From positions 1 through 28,997 of IMG/VR virus record IMGVR_UViG_3300033153_003076: a stretch of DNA of 28,997 nt; one strand, written 5' to 3'. Positions 15,557-22,266 of the stretch are shown one piece after another; positions within the stretch are counted from its first letter, which is position 1, and each line of letters begins with the position of its first letter. This stretch comes from a virus. The notes under the pieces are model-generated. The model did no database searches and was not told the origin of the DNA. It worked only from the letters and a program-made list of their open reading frames with translations. The translations under genes and the position numbers were made by a program.

Positions 15557-16234
15557 ATGACTGATTTGATACAAATCACACAAGCAAACATAGACGGTAC
15601 ACCAACTAATGCAGTAGATGCCAGAGAACTTCATGAAACACTTGGAGTAAAAAAAGCATTTACGACATGGATTAAAACTAATCTTGACTCAATAGGTGCA
15701 GAAGAACACAAAGATTATATGTACCTTAAGAATTCCCTAGAGGGAAGTGGATACAAAAAAGTGTATATAATAACAGCAGATATTGCAAAGCATATAGCGA
15801 TGATGAGTAAACTACAAAAAGGCAAAGAAGTTCGTGATTATTTCATTGAAGCAGAAAAACAATCCACGCAAGCCCTAATGTCACCAAACCAAATCACAGA
15901 AGCTTTAGCACTAACAGCTCAGAGTTTAACGCTCATAGATACAAGATTAGATTTTATTCACGAAAGAACAAATAAGCTTGAAGATTATATAGAAGAAGAT
16001 TTAAAATCACGACCTGTTTCATTCGTGCAACAGAGAGCCTTACAAGACGTTAAAAACGCAAAAGTGTATCAACTCTCACCAACAGACGAGAAGATACAAA
16101 AGAAGCTACACATGAAAGTATGGAGTGTATTTAAAAAGAACTTTCACTTACCGAGATATAACGAACTCCCAGCGGTTAAGTTCGATGAAGCTATCTGGTT
16201 TTTAAATAATCTTGAAATGAATGATATGCTATAA
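15557..16234 (+). CDS. AntA-domain antirepressor with ORF6C C-terminal domain
   Basis: The 225-residue product has an AntA/AntB-type N-terminal domain (residues ~18-105): ARELHETLGVKKAFTTWIKT, YKKVYIITADIAKHIAMMSK, then GKEVRDYFIEAEKQ. The C-terminal ~110 residues match the ORF6C pattern seen in Gram-positive and Gram-negative antirepressors (SPNQITEAL ... FHLPRYNELPAVKFDEAIWF). Such proteins bind and inactivate phage repressors or alter host regulation, favouring lytic growth. No cognate repressor is visible in the window. It has its own promoter and an AAAGG site. Confidence 0.85.
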   Translation: MTDLIQITQANIDGTPTNAVDARELHETLGVKKAFTTWIKTNLDSIGAEEHKDYMYLKNSLEGSGYKKVYIITADIAKHIAMMSKLQKGKEVRDYFIEAEKQSTQALMSPNQITEALALTAQSLTLIDTRLDFIHERTNKLEDYIEEDLKSRPVSFVQQRALQDVKNAKVYQLSPTDEKIQKKLHMKVWSVFKKNFHLPRYNELPAVKFDEAIWFLNNLEMNDML

Positions 16235-16235
16235 T
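16230..16235 (+). promoter_or_regulatory. extended -10 element overlapping the antirepressor stop
   Basis: TGCTATAAT at 16227-16235, same TGnTATAAT form as at 14615 and 24818. It would add a second, longer leader to the replication operon transcript. Confidence 0.4.
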
Positions 16236-16288
16236 ACAACCTCTTTCAAAATATTTCCTAATTAGTTAGCTTTTTAGGGAATGTGTGT

Positions 16289-16294
16289 TATAAT
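16289..16294 (+). promoter_or_regulatory. extended -10 promoter of the replication operon
   Basis: TGTTATAAT at 16286-16294. The expected start (about 16300-16302) coincides with the first paired base of the pseudoknot leader, so the RNA would begin with the structure. Confidence 0.55.
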
Positions 16295-16299
16295 CATTG

Positions 16300-16372
16300 C
16301 AAGCTTTTAGTAAGTAGCATTCCTCTTTGGTCGGACGGTGCTACCTACTAAGTGCTTGAGGGGAGTCCGACC
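16300..16372 (+). promoter_or_regulatory. H-type pseudoknot RNA leader upstream of the replication operon
   Basis: Helix 1 pairs 16300-16319 with 16339-16358 (CAAGC with GCTTG, then TTAGTAAGTAGCA with TGCTACCTACTAA; an A-C mismatch and a short TT/GT mismatch). Its 19-base loop contains GGTCGGAC (16329-16336), which is perfectly complementary to GTCCGACC (16365-16372) just downstream. Two interleaved helices, one of 8 GC-rich pairs, are strong evidence of a pseudoknot. It resembles no riboswitch class I know. The gene that follows starts 64 bases later. Confidence 0.7.
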
Positions 16373-16416
16373 GCATCCTCCTTGATACAAAATCATTCAC
16401 TTAAATTTAAACAGCG

Positions 16417-16432
16417 GTAACTTAAAGGTTAC
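16417..16432 (+). promoter_or_regulatory. small hairpin presenting the RBS of the replication gene
   Basis: GTAAC (16417-16421) and GTTAC (16428-16432) pair, placing AAAG of the ribosome site in the 6-base loop, four bases before the ATG at 16436. Confidence 0.4.
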
Positions 16433-16435
16433 ACA

Positions 16436-17089
16436 ATGAAGAAACGAGACAGTTTTATCTTTTATCGAAGCTTTTATGAAGCAATAAACGATTTAGATGA
16501 TGAAACACAACTGCAAATATACCAAGCAATAGCGAGATATTCACTAAACTTTGAAGAGTCCGAGTTTAACGGTATTTCAAAGGCTATTTTCACACTTATA
16601 AAGCCTCAATTAGAAGCAAACAATAAGCGATATGAGAATGGAAACAAGCCAAAGCAAAGCAAAACAGAAGCAAAACAGAAGCAAACTGTAAGCAAGAGTG
16701 GAGCTAATAAGAATAAGAATAAGAATGTAAATGAAAATAAGAATGTTAATACTAATGTAGTTAACGGTTTTAAAAAACCTACGATACAAGATATTAAAAT
16801 TAGATGTTCTGAAATGAAATACAACTTAGACTATGAACACTTTTATAATTACTACGAATCTAACGGGTGGAAAGTAGGAAGAAATAAAATGAAGAGTTGG
16901 CAATCTGCTTTAGCTAATTGGAATAAAAACAACTCAGTTAAAAAACCAAAGCCTATTAGCTTCCAAGAACAAGAGAGACAAAGAGTTGATGCGATAGCTG
17001 ATGTTGTTTTAACTCAAGGCATAAACCCATTTGATCCTAAAAACTATGAACAGCAAGAGGAGTTTACAGATGTACAACTTACGCACTGA
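16436..17089 (+). CDS. DUF6291-type replication/primosome protein
   Basis: The N-terminal ~65 residues (FIFYRSFYEAINDLDDETQL, then GISKAIFTLIKPQLEANNKRYENG) match the DUF6291 domain found in phage replication modules. A Lys/Asn-rich linker (residues ~70-110) includes short tandem NKNK and NVNEN repeats. The C-terminal part (HFYNYYESNGWKVGRNKMKS WQSALANW) resembles the C-terminal domains of phage replisome organisers. A role in helicase loading or origin recognition is inferred. It is preceded by a pseudoknot leader and overlapped by the next gene by 20 bases. Confidence 0.7.
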   Translation: MKKRDSFIFYRSFYEAINDLDDETQLQIYQAIARYSLNFEESEFNGISKAIFTLIKPQLEANNKRYENGNKPKQSKTEAKQKQTVSKSGANKNKNKNVNENKNVNTNVVNGFKKPTIQDIKIRCSEMKYNLDYEHFYNYYESNGWKVGRNKMKSWQSALANWNKNNSVKKPKPISFQEQERQRVDAIADVVLTQGINPFDPKNYEQQEEFTDVQLTH

Positions 17090-17618
17090 ATTAGTAAAAT
17101 CAACACTAAGTAGTTTAAAGATTGATAACAACCCATTTAATCAGCAAATCATAACTGATAAAATTCAGCACATAAGAGACGAACAACTACAAGATTTTTA
17201 CGGAAGATTGTTTGACGAGTCACACAGATATCTAAACGGATTAGACAGAGTCGCAAAAGTAGCCGAACAATTCAAGCCACAAGTGCAAGATAACCCAAAC
17301 GAAGCAAAAGCCAAAGAATTAATCCAATGGTGCGAAACTGCAAACGCAACTGTATTTGACAACGCTAAGAAAAGCGGAAGAACTTTTGACGATGAAATCA
17401 AAGGTACTAAGTTTACGATGCTAAGCGATACAGATTTATACGTCTTGAATCAAATTAAGCCACATTCTAGCCACAAACTATTGATAGGCAACATAAGATG
17501 CTTCCAAGACAGTCAAGTGCAATTACAAGCGTTTGTGGATGCTTTGAAGTTTGCACCATCAGATGCTATTCAAATAGCCAACCCACTAAATAAATTACAG
17601 ATAAAGGGGATAAGATGA
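17070..17618 (+). CDS. protein of unknown function, replication operon
   Basis: ATG at 17070 follows AAGAGGAG; an earlier in-frame ATG at 17031 lies deeper in the previous gene and lacks a site. The 182-residue product is mostly helical with no metal-binding or ATP-binding motif. Position between the DUF6291 protein and DNA-modification genes suggests a replication partner, but nothing in the sequence shows it. Its TGA overlaps the next ATG (ATGA). Confidence 0.6.
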   Translation: MYNLRTELVKSTLSSLKIDNNPFNQQIITDKIQHIRDEQLQDFYGRLFDESHRYLNGLDRVAKVAEQFKPQVQDNPNEAKAKELIQWCETANATVFDNAKKSGRTFDDEIKGTKFTMLSDTDLYVLNQIKPHSSHKLLIGNIRCFQDSQVQLQAFVDALKFAPSDAIQIANPLNKLQIKGIR

Positions 17619-17854
17619 AAAGAGAAGAAATGTTTGAAAAAATTAGAATGGGTGAAGTAGTAAATGGATTTTCACAATTATGGTTAGTTGATTTAATCAG
17701 AGAACATTATGACACATTAGAGTATCAGACGTGTAAAAACTGCAAATATTGGGTAAAGGCAAGTAACCCATCATTAATGAAATGTTCTGGAAGTAACGGG
17801 TGTGAAATCGTAGGAGGAGCATTTTATTGTTCAAATTGGGAGAAAAAAAGATGA
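17615..17854 (+). CDS. small Cys4 (zinc-ribbon-like) protein
   Basis: The 79-residue product ends with a cysteine cluster: CKNCKYWVKASNPSLMKCSG, then GCEIVGGAFYCSNWEKK. A similar C-x2-CKY...C...FCCNKWE pattern recurs in the gene at 21440 and, more loosely, at 22267. Starts by ATGA overlap with the previous gene and ends by ATGA overlap with the next. Probably binds zinc; target unknown. Confidence 0.65.
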   Translation: MKREEMFEKIRMGEVVNGFSQLWLVDLIREHYDTLEYQTCKNCKYWVKASNPSLMKCSGSNGCEIVGGAFYCSNWEKKR

Positions 17855-18123
17855 TAGTAAACACAACAATACTAAGCAAACACATAAAAGACAAAACAAC
17901 AGTAAAGCGAATAATGGATAGAGCAGTTAATCAGATGGGCGTGAAAACATTCAGTAAGATGGGGAAAAATGCAAGAGGTGCGATCTGTTCTTACACTAAT
18001 TTCTGCTTGGATGAATGGATAACATACCAAGAGAAGTTTACTAAGACAGCACGAAAAGACTTTAGAGAACAGGCTAAGTTGCTTTTGGGTGTTGCTAGAA
18101 AAGTACAAAAGGATATGAGATGA
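17851..18123 (+). CDS. 90-residue basic protein, unknown
   Basis: The ATG at 17851 overlaps the previous TGA (ATGA) and follows GGGAGAAAAAAAG; an earlier in-frame ATG at 17827 is inside the previous gene. The product is rich in Lys/Arg (KHIKDKTTVKRIMDRAVNQM and on) and helical, and may bind nucleic acid. Its stop overlaps the methyltransferase start (ATGA), so both are probably made together. Confidence 0.6.
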   Translation: MIVNTTILSKHIKDKTTVKRIMDRAVNQMGVKTFSKMGKNARGAICSYTNFCLDEWITYQEKFTKTARKDFREQAKLLLGVARKVQKDMR

Positions 18124-18974
18124 AAGTGTTAAGTTTGTTTGATGGGATCAGTTGTGGTCAAGTAGCACTCGAAAGATGCGGTGTTAAAATTGATGAGTAT
18201 TATTCAAGCGAGATAGATAAAATGGCTATCTCAGTTACACAAAAGAATTACCCAAAAACAAAACAACTTGGAAGTGTATTAGATGTGTCATGGTTTGGTT
18301 TACCTAAAATTGATTTATTAATAGGTGGCTCACCTTGTCAGGGGTTTAGCACAGCAGGGAAAGGTTTAAATTTTGAAGATTCAAGAAGTAAGTTATTTTT
18401 TGAATTTGTAAGAATATTACAAGAGTTGAAACCAAAATACTTCCTACTTGAGAATGTTTATATGAAGAAAGAGTGGCAAGATATAATCTCTAATTTATTA
18501 GGAGTTGAGCCAATAGATATAAATAGCTCATTAGTAAGTGCTGGATTAAGAAGAAGATTGTATTGGACTAATATACCAAGAGTAACACTACCAGAAGATA
18601 AAGGTGTAATGCTTGAAGATGTTTTAGATAATGCTTATAGTGATAAAGATAAAAGCTACTGTATTGATGCAAATTATGGGAAAGGCTCTAATTTAAAAAG
18701 ATATTTGCACAGAGGTAGCAGACAGATTGTTTTTACTTGTAATGAGTTTATGAAAGAAGTGACAACTAATAAACCAAAAGAAGAAGATTGCAACTCAATA
18801 GGAAAAGCACACAGAGATAAATGGAGATTTTTAACTCCAGCGGAGTGTGAGAAGATTCAAACGTTACCAGTGGGCTACACAGATGGTGTTCCTAAATTTT
18901 GGAGGTATCACGCATTAGGAAATGGATGGACAGTGGACGTAGTTGCACACATATTTAAAGGATTAAAAAGATGA
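18120..18974 (+). CDS. DNA (cytosine-5) methyltransferase
   Basis: The 284-residue enzyme transfers a methyl group from S-adenosylmethionine to C5 of cytosine. Ordered motifs are visible: motif I LSLFDGISCG (4-13), motif IV GGSPCQGFS with catalytic Cys at 73, motif VI ENV (111-113), motif VIII LRRRLYW, motif IX RFLTPAECEKIQTLP, and motif X ALGNGWTVDVV. The target-recognition region is short. No restriction enzyme is adjacent, so it is an orphan enzyme. It may protect phage DNA from host restriction or alter gene control. It sits in a run of ATGA-overlapping genes and has the same AT-rich style as its neighbours. Confidence 0.93.
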   Translation: MKVLSLFDGISCGQVALERCGVKIDEYYSSEIDKMAISVTQKNYPKTKQLGSVLDVSWFGLPKIDLLIGGSPCQGFSTAGKGLNFEDSRSKLFFEFVRILQELKPKYFLLENVYMKKEWQDIISNLLGVEPIDINSSLVSAGLRRRLYWTNIPRVTLPEDKGVMLEDVLDNAYSDKDKSYCIDANYGKGSNLKRYLHRGSRQIVFTCNEFMKEVTTNKPKEEDCNSIGKAHRDKWRFLTPAECEKIQTLPVGYTDGVPKFWRYHALGNGWTVDVVAHIFKGLKR

Positions 18975-19126
18975 ACAAATTTGAGCAATATTTTTTAGGG
19001 ATTTCACAAGCAGACATAAGACAGCAGAAGCAACACGTTAGAAGAGTAAGAAAAGTGACAACGAATATGTTGCGAGCCGAGGGTAAGAGATTGATAGAGA
19101 GAGGATTTTACAATGAACATAGATAA
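18971..19126 (+). CDS. 51-residue highly basic protein, unknown
   Basis: Starts by ATGA overlap with the methyltransferase stop. The product is MNKFEQYFLGISQADIRQQK followed by an Arg/Lys-rich helix, consistent with nucleic-acid binding. It overlaps the next gene by 14 bases. No family is recognised. Confidence 0.55.
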   Translation: MNKFEQYFLGISQADIRQQKQHVRRVRKVTTNMLRAEGKRLIERGFYNEHR

Positions 19127-19370
19127 ATTGCCAAAACAGATAAAGCAAAAACTAAAAAGCAACGTGCAGAAAATTGCAACACTGAAAAGCAGTGAGTTGC
19201 TAGATTACTCCAAAGCCCTCAGACTACAAAAGGACGAGATAGGATTAAACGTGTACGGTTATCTTTTAAATGCCATAGACGAACGCAGAGACTCGTTTAA
19301 CACGGTAAAAAAGACGAGTGAGTGTCGAGACAGTGAGATGATAAAAGAATTTCAAAAGGTAAAGAGATGA
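19113..19370 (+). CDS. 85-residue basic helical protein, unknown
   Basis: ATG with GAGAGGATTTTACA upstream. The product is Lys-rich and helical throughout (MNIDKLPKQIKQKLKSN), without cysteine pairs or membrane segments. Its stop overlaps the next start (ATGA). Function unknown. Confidence 0.55.
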   Translation: MNIDKLPKQIKQKLKSNVQKIATLKSSELLDYSKALRLQKDEIGLNVYGYLLNAIDERRDSFNTVKKTSECRDSEMIKEFQKVKR

Positions 19371-19567
19371 AAACCGATTACACGATAGAAGAATTCAAAG
19401 ATAGTTCATGGGTAACAATCAAAAAAAGCGGTAAGTTTTTCTCTCTTTGTGCGAATGAAGAAGAGGGGATGAGAAGCGTTTGGATTGACTGCGGAAGAAA
19501 AGCAGATAGTTTCTTCACAGCGGATAGTGATGGAGTTATTGCGGAGATAGACAGGGGAATCCTTTGA
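19367..19567 (+). CDS. 66-residue protein, unknown
   Basis: Starts by ATGA overlap. The product looks like a small beta fold (TIEEFKDSSWVTIKKSGKFF, then SVWIDCGRKADSFFT). It is acidic overall, unlike its basic neighbours. Its TGA overlaps the TTG of the next gene (TTGA). Confidence 0.5.
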   Translation: MKTDYTIEEFKDSSWVTIKKSGKFFSLCANEEEGMRSVWIDCGRKADSFFTADSDGVIAEIDRGIL

Positions 19568-19902
19568 AACGTAGCAAATACGGAAACAAAAAAACAAAAA
19601 TAGACGGATACAATTTCGACTCAAAACGAGAAAGTTTATATTACCTAAAATACAAAAGACAGCAGATTGACGGCAAGATAACGAAACTAACCTTACAGCC
19701 GTCATTCATTATTCAAGACAAGTTTAAAGACCGTGACGGAGTATCGCATCGGGCTATTAAGTATGTTGCTGATTTTAAGTTCATTGAGGATGGGCAGATA
19801 GTTATAGTTGATGTAAAGGGATTTTTGACAGATATATTTAAAATTAAGAAAAAGATGTTTTTGTTTAGATATCCAGAGTTGGTTTTTCGAGAGGTTTATT
19901 AA
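19564..19902 (+). CDS. DUF1064 nuclease, PD-(D/E)XK / RusA-substitute type
   Basis: Starts at TTG overlapping the previous stop; no ATG is available in this frame, and the protein begins exactly where the family does. The 112 residues read SKYGNKKTKIDGYNFDSKRE, then LQPSFII, IKYVADFKFIEDGQIVIVDV and KGFLTDIFKIKKKMF. The FDSKRE glutamate, ADF aspartate and D-V-KG lysine form the D/E-x-K type active site of DUF1064 proteins. These are thought to act as Holliday-junction or other structure-specific endonucleases in phage recombination. It closes the operon before a new promoter. Confidence 0.82.
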   Translation: MKRSKYGNKKTKIDGYNFDSKRESLYYLKYKRQQIDGKITKLTLQPSFIIQDKFKDRDGVSHRAIKYVADFKFIEDGQIVIVDVKGFLTDIFKIKKKMFLFRYPELVFREVY

Positions 19903-19938
19903 ATAGTTAAAAGAATTTACACATTTTAGTTAAAACTC

Positions 19939-19967
19939 TTGACTTCGTTAATATATTGTACTATAAT
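19939..19967 (+). promoter_or_regulatory. consensus-like sigma70 promoter
   Basis: TTGACT (19939-19944), a 17-base spacer, then TATAAT (19962-19967). It is one of only two promoters here with a clear -35 box, and starts the small-gene cassette at 19992. Confidence 0.75.
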
Positions 19968-19991
19968 TAGGGTATAACAAAAGGATATAAG

Positions 19992-20138
19992 ATGAAACAG
20001 AGAGAATTAGGTTTTTTACAAACAAGTAAAGGTTTAGTAGAAGTAGTTACAAAAAAGAATAAGTATTATTATTTCAATAAGAAATTAGATAATTGGCTAA
20101 GACTTGATAAATCTGAAATAGAGAAAGGTTTATTATGA
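19992..20138 (+). CDS. 48-residue protein, unknown
   Basis: First gene after the consensus promoter, with an AAAGGATATAAG site. The product (MKQRELGFLQTSKGLVEVVT) ends with KKLDNWLRLDKSEIEKGLL, probably a small beta-strand plus helix fold. Its TGA overlaps the next start (ATGA). Confidence 0.55.
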   Translation: MKQRELGFLQTSKGLVEVVTKKNKYYYFNKKLDNWLRLDKSEIEKGLL

Positions 20139-20473
20139 GGGAGTTAATAAGTAAAGAGTTATTGAGCTTGGTTTTAGGGATTAATAATATTAGTGGAATA
20201 TATGAAATAACTGATAATGAATTAAATTATGCTACTTATGCAGATATAACACAAGGTATGAGAGATTATGATTTAAACCTAGATACTCTAGGCAGATTAT
20301 GTAAAGAGTGGTGTTATGACCTAAATAGTATAATCTTAACAAGTGGTAGATATAGCTATGATAAGTTCTTTGCTTCCAAAGATAATCAGAACTGCATAGG
20401 ATTTGGTGAAACTGAACTAGAAGCTATTATTAATGCTACAGAATACATAGCTAATGAAAAAGGGCTAGTATGA
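20135..20473 (+). CDS. small phage protein, paralogue 1 of a duplicated pair
   Basis: The 112-residue product begins ISKELLSLVLG and shares LNLDTLGRLCKEWC in the centre and ELEAIINATEYIANEKGL at the end with the gene at 20850. That gene has matching blocks and a divergent middle. The pattern (SKELL...KEWC...ELEAII) is widespread in small phage early proteins of unknown function. ATGA overlaps link it with both neighbours. Confidence 0.6.
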   Translation: MRELISKELLSLVLGINNISGIYEITDNELNYATYADITQGMRDYDLNLDTLGRLCKEWCYDLNSIILTSGRYSYDKFFASKDNQNCIGFGETELEAIINATEYIANEKGLV

Positions 20474-20610
20474 AACCAACTAACACAAACCTAGCAGAGT
20501 TTTACGGACTCACTAGACAAACAATCGGAACATATAAAAACTCAAAGAATGAAAAAGTAAAAAGACACTATGAAGCTATGAGAGAATACTTCATTAAAAT
20601 TAAAGGATAA
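20470..20610 (+). CDS. 46-residue helix-turn-helix protein
   Basis: Starts by ATGA overlap. The product MKPTNTNLAEFYGLTRQTIG then TYKNSKNEKVKRHYEAMREY fits a short helix-turn-helix (LAEFYGLTRQTIGTYK) with a basic tail. It is probably a small DNA-binding regulator. It ends just before an AAAGGATAAAAG site for the next gene. Confidence 0.6.
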   Translation: MKPTNTNLAEFYGLTRQTIGTYKNSKNEKVKRHYEAMREYFIKIKG

Positions 20611-20613
20611 AAG

Positions 20614-20853
20614 ATGAATCAAGCAACAGCAGACAGACACTACGCAAACGGGGATGGCAACTTATACGCTTTAGATAAGCATTTAGACGAAGAAGATGCA
20701 AGAAGTGAAGCTTTAGAGGAATTCCAAGAACTAATCCAAAAACACCTTAACGTTATCGAAGAATCAATCTTTCACATCAGAAACATAAGCGAGTCATTCC
20801 CAGATTGTGACTTAGAAGATGAGATAAAAAATTCCGTATTGGAGTTACTATGA
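20614..20853 (+). CDS. 79-residue acidic helical protein, unknown
   Basis: ATG with AAAGGATAAAAG directly upstream. The product is very acidic and helical (DKHLDEEDARSEALEEFQEL). No family is recognised. It ends by ATGA overlap with the second paralogue at 20850, so it lies between the duplicated pair. Confidence 0.55.
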   Translation: MNQATADRHYANGDGNLYALDKHLDEEDARSEALEEFQELIQKHLNVIEESIFHIRNISESFPDCDLEDEIKNSVLELL

Positions 20854-21218
20854 AAGATTTAATCAGTAAAGAGTTGCTTAGTTTGGTTATAGGCGAGAAA
20901 ATATCTTATATAGAATTAAAACCAAAAATAGGCAAAGTTCAAAGATTATTTATTAGCCATAAAGAAGAAAACTATGAATATGAAGAGAGATTAAACCTAG
21001 ATACACTAGGTAGATTAATGAAAGAGTGGTGTCACATTAAAGGCTTCTTAGTAAAAATACATTATCCATTAAATAGAGTGGATATAGCTGTATCAGTTGC
21101 ACAAGATAATTCCACAATATTTGGAGAAAAAGAGTTTATAGAAAATACAGAACTAGAAGCAATAATAAAAGCTACTGAATGGGTAGCTAAAGAAAAAGGA
21201 CTACTATGCACCCACTAG
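20850..21218 (+). CDS. small phage protein, paralogue 2 of a duplicated pair
   Basis: The 122-residue product shares MKDLISKELLSLVIG, LNLDTLGRLMKEWC and ELEAIIKATEWVAKEKGL with the gene at 20135; the middle differs. Function unknown. Its stop overlaps the next small membrane gene by 13 bases. Confidence 0.6.
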   Translation: MKDLISKELLSLVIGEKISYIELKPKIGKVQRLFISHKEENYEYEERLNLDTLGRLMKEWCHIKGFLVKIHYPLNRVDIAVSVAQDNSTIFGEKEFIENTELEAIIKATEWVAKEKGLLCTH

Positions 21219-21298
21219 ACAAAAAGATAATCAAATGGGGCGTAACAATCACACTGTTAAGCGTAGTCGCTCAAATGGCTTTAGAGGTGGTGTTATGA
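21206..21298 (+). CDS. 30-residue single-span membrane peptide
   Basis: Product MHPLDKKIIKWGVTITLLSV then VAQMALEVVL: a basic start and one membrane span. It overlaps the previous gene by 13 bases and the next by ATGA. No clear ribosome site, so translation would be coupled. Confidence 0.4.
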   Translation: MHPLDKKIIKWGVTITLLSVVAQMALEVVL

Positions 21299-21447
21299 CT
21301 AAAAAACAACTACTTGACGAAAACATAAAACGACGCAAAGAAAACACAGAACTCAGAGCAACAATCAAAGACTATGAGGACAGATTCAAAGAGGCAAAAG
21401 CTGTTCTTGATGCGAAACTTAGAGAGATAGGAGGGAGTGATGACTAG
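21295..21447 (+). CDS. 50-residue coiled-coil protein
   Basis: The start at 21295 overlaps the previous TGA (ATGA), whereas an earlier ATG at 21235 would run through the membrane-peptide gene in another frame. The product is one charged helix (MTKKQLLDENIKRRKENTEL and on), likely oligomeric. Function unknown. Confidence 0.5.
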   Translation: MTKKQLLDENIKRRKENTELRATIKDYEDRFKEAKAVLDAKLREIGGSDD

Positions 21448-21778
21448 GGAAGAAGCGAAAGAAGAGATAGGGTGGAATAGGTTTAATGACACAACGGATG
21501 ATGATTTGGAGTTAATAGACAAAATCTATGGTGATTTTGAAAAAGAAAAATCGGAGTTAGCAGAAAAGCTATTAGAGTTATCAACTAAATATAGTGACAA
21601 AGTAGATGAAGTTATAGAGTTGAAGTCAAGGACTTGTGAGAGTTGTAAGTATAATACATATCAATCAGAGTACAAGCATAATTGTGACCATTATGATGTT
21701 TTTGATTTTTATGAGGGCGATTATTTAATTCCTTATGACTTCTGTTGCAACAAATGGGAAGCTAAAGATGCTAAGTAA
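21440..21778 (+). CDS. acidic protein with C-terminal Cys4 zinc-ribbon-like motif
   Basis: ATG at 21440 behind AGGAGGGAG; a GTG at 21437 is an equal alternative. The ~112-residue product has an acidic helical N-terminus and a C-terminal cysteine set: CESCKYNTYQSEYKHNCDHY, then FCCNKWEAKD. This parallels CKNCKYW...FYCSNWEKK at 17615, so the two share a domain. Probably zinc-binding; partner unknown. Confidence 0.6.
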   Translation: MTREEAKEEIGWNRFNDTTDDDLELIDKIYGDFEKEKSELAEKLLELSTKYSDKVDEVIELKSRTCESCKYNTYQSEYKHNCDHYDVFDFYEGDYLIPYDFCCNKWEAKDAK

Positions 21779-22094
21779 GAAAGTAAATCATAAAAGATTA
21801 AAGCCGAAAGCAAAAAAGCTTCCAAAATATTTAGAGTGGTTGCACAATCAAAACGACATAGTGTGTTTCTCATGCGGTATGCAAAACGGACTTGAAGTCC
21901 ATCACGTCAAAGAGACATCCACAGACGAGAGAGATGATAGCAATGTGTTGATGCTTTGTGGCGAAGAGTGTCATAGAAACGGAATGAAGTTATCACCTCA
22001 TTCGACACCTGTAGCATGGAGAAGAGTATATCCTATTCAGATGCAGTTGGATTATGCTAGCGAGTTATTTAGAAGATATAAGGAGATGAGATGA
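21768..22094 (+). CDS. small HNH-type nuclease (NinG/Ref-like)
   Basis: ATG at 21768 (an earlier in-frame ATG at 21735 is inside the previous gene). The 108-residue product has a basic N-terminus (KRLKPKAKKLPKYLEWLHN), then CFSCG, then LEVHHVKETSTDERDDSNVL and CGEECHRNG. This is a compact HNH/beta-beta-alpha-metal fold with zinc-type cysteines (EVHH, N, CH). Similar phage proteins act in recombination as structure-specific nucleases; the exact substrate is not shown. Its TGA overlaps the next start. Confidence 0.75.
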   Translation: MLSKKVNHKRLKPKAKKLPKYLEWLHNQNDIVCFSCGMQNGLEVHHVKETSTDERDDSNVLMLCGEECHRNGMKLSPHSTPVAWRRVYPIQMQLDYASELFRRYKEMR

Positions 22095-22234
22095 GGGAAT
22101 TTACAATATTAATAGTTGGTGCATCGGTTGTTCTATGTGTACTTTCAGTTTCAGTAGCTTGGGTAAAAGTAGAGAAAGACAATAATAAAACTTATATAGA
22201 GTGGAAAAAAATGGAAAACAGTAAGCAAGATTAA
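22091..22234 (+). CDS. 47-residue single-span membrane protein
   Basis: ATGA overlap with the nuclease gene. The product has an N-terminal membrane segment (FTILIVGASVVLCVLSVSVA) followed by a charged tail (WVKVEKDNNKTYIEW). No lipobox is seen. Function unknown. Confidence 0.5.
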   Translation: MREFTILIVGASVVLCVLSVSVAWVKVEKDNNKTYIEWKKMENSKQD

Positions 22235-22236
22235 GT

Positions 22237-22242
22237 TATAAT
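22237..22242 (+). promoter_or_regulatory. -10 promoter element before the Cys-rich protein and terminase genes
   Basis: GTTATAAT (TATAAT 22237-22242) begins three bases after the previous stop, 25 bases before the ATG at 22267. No -35 is visible. It could drive the packaging genes. Confidence 0.45.
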
Positions 22243-22266
22243 ACATCAAACAAAAAAGGAGCAGAA

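Noticed and set aside
16300-16372. tRNA or tRNA-like gene at the replication-operon leader
   Set aside because: No acceptor stem, TTC loop or anticodon arm arrangement; the helices interleave as a pseudoknot instead.
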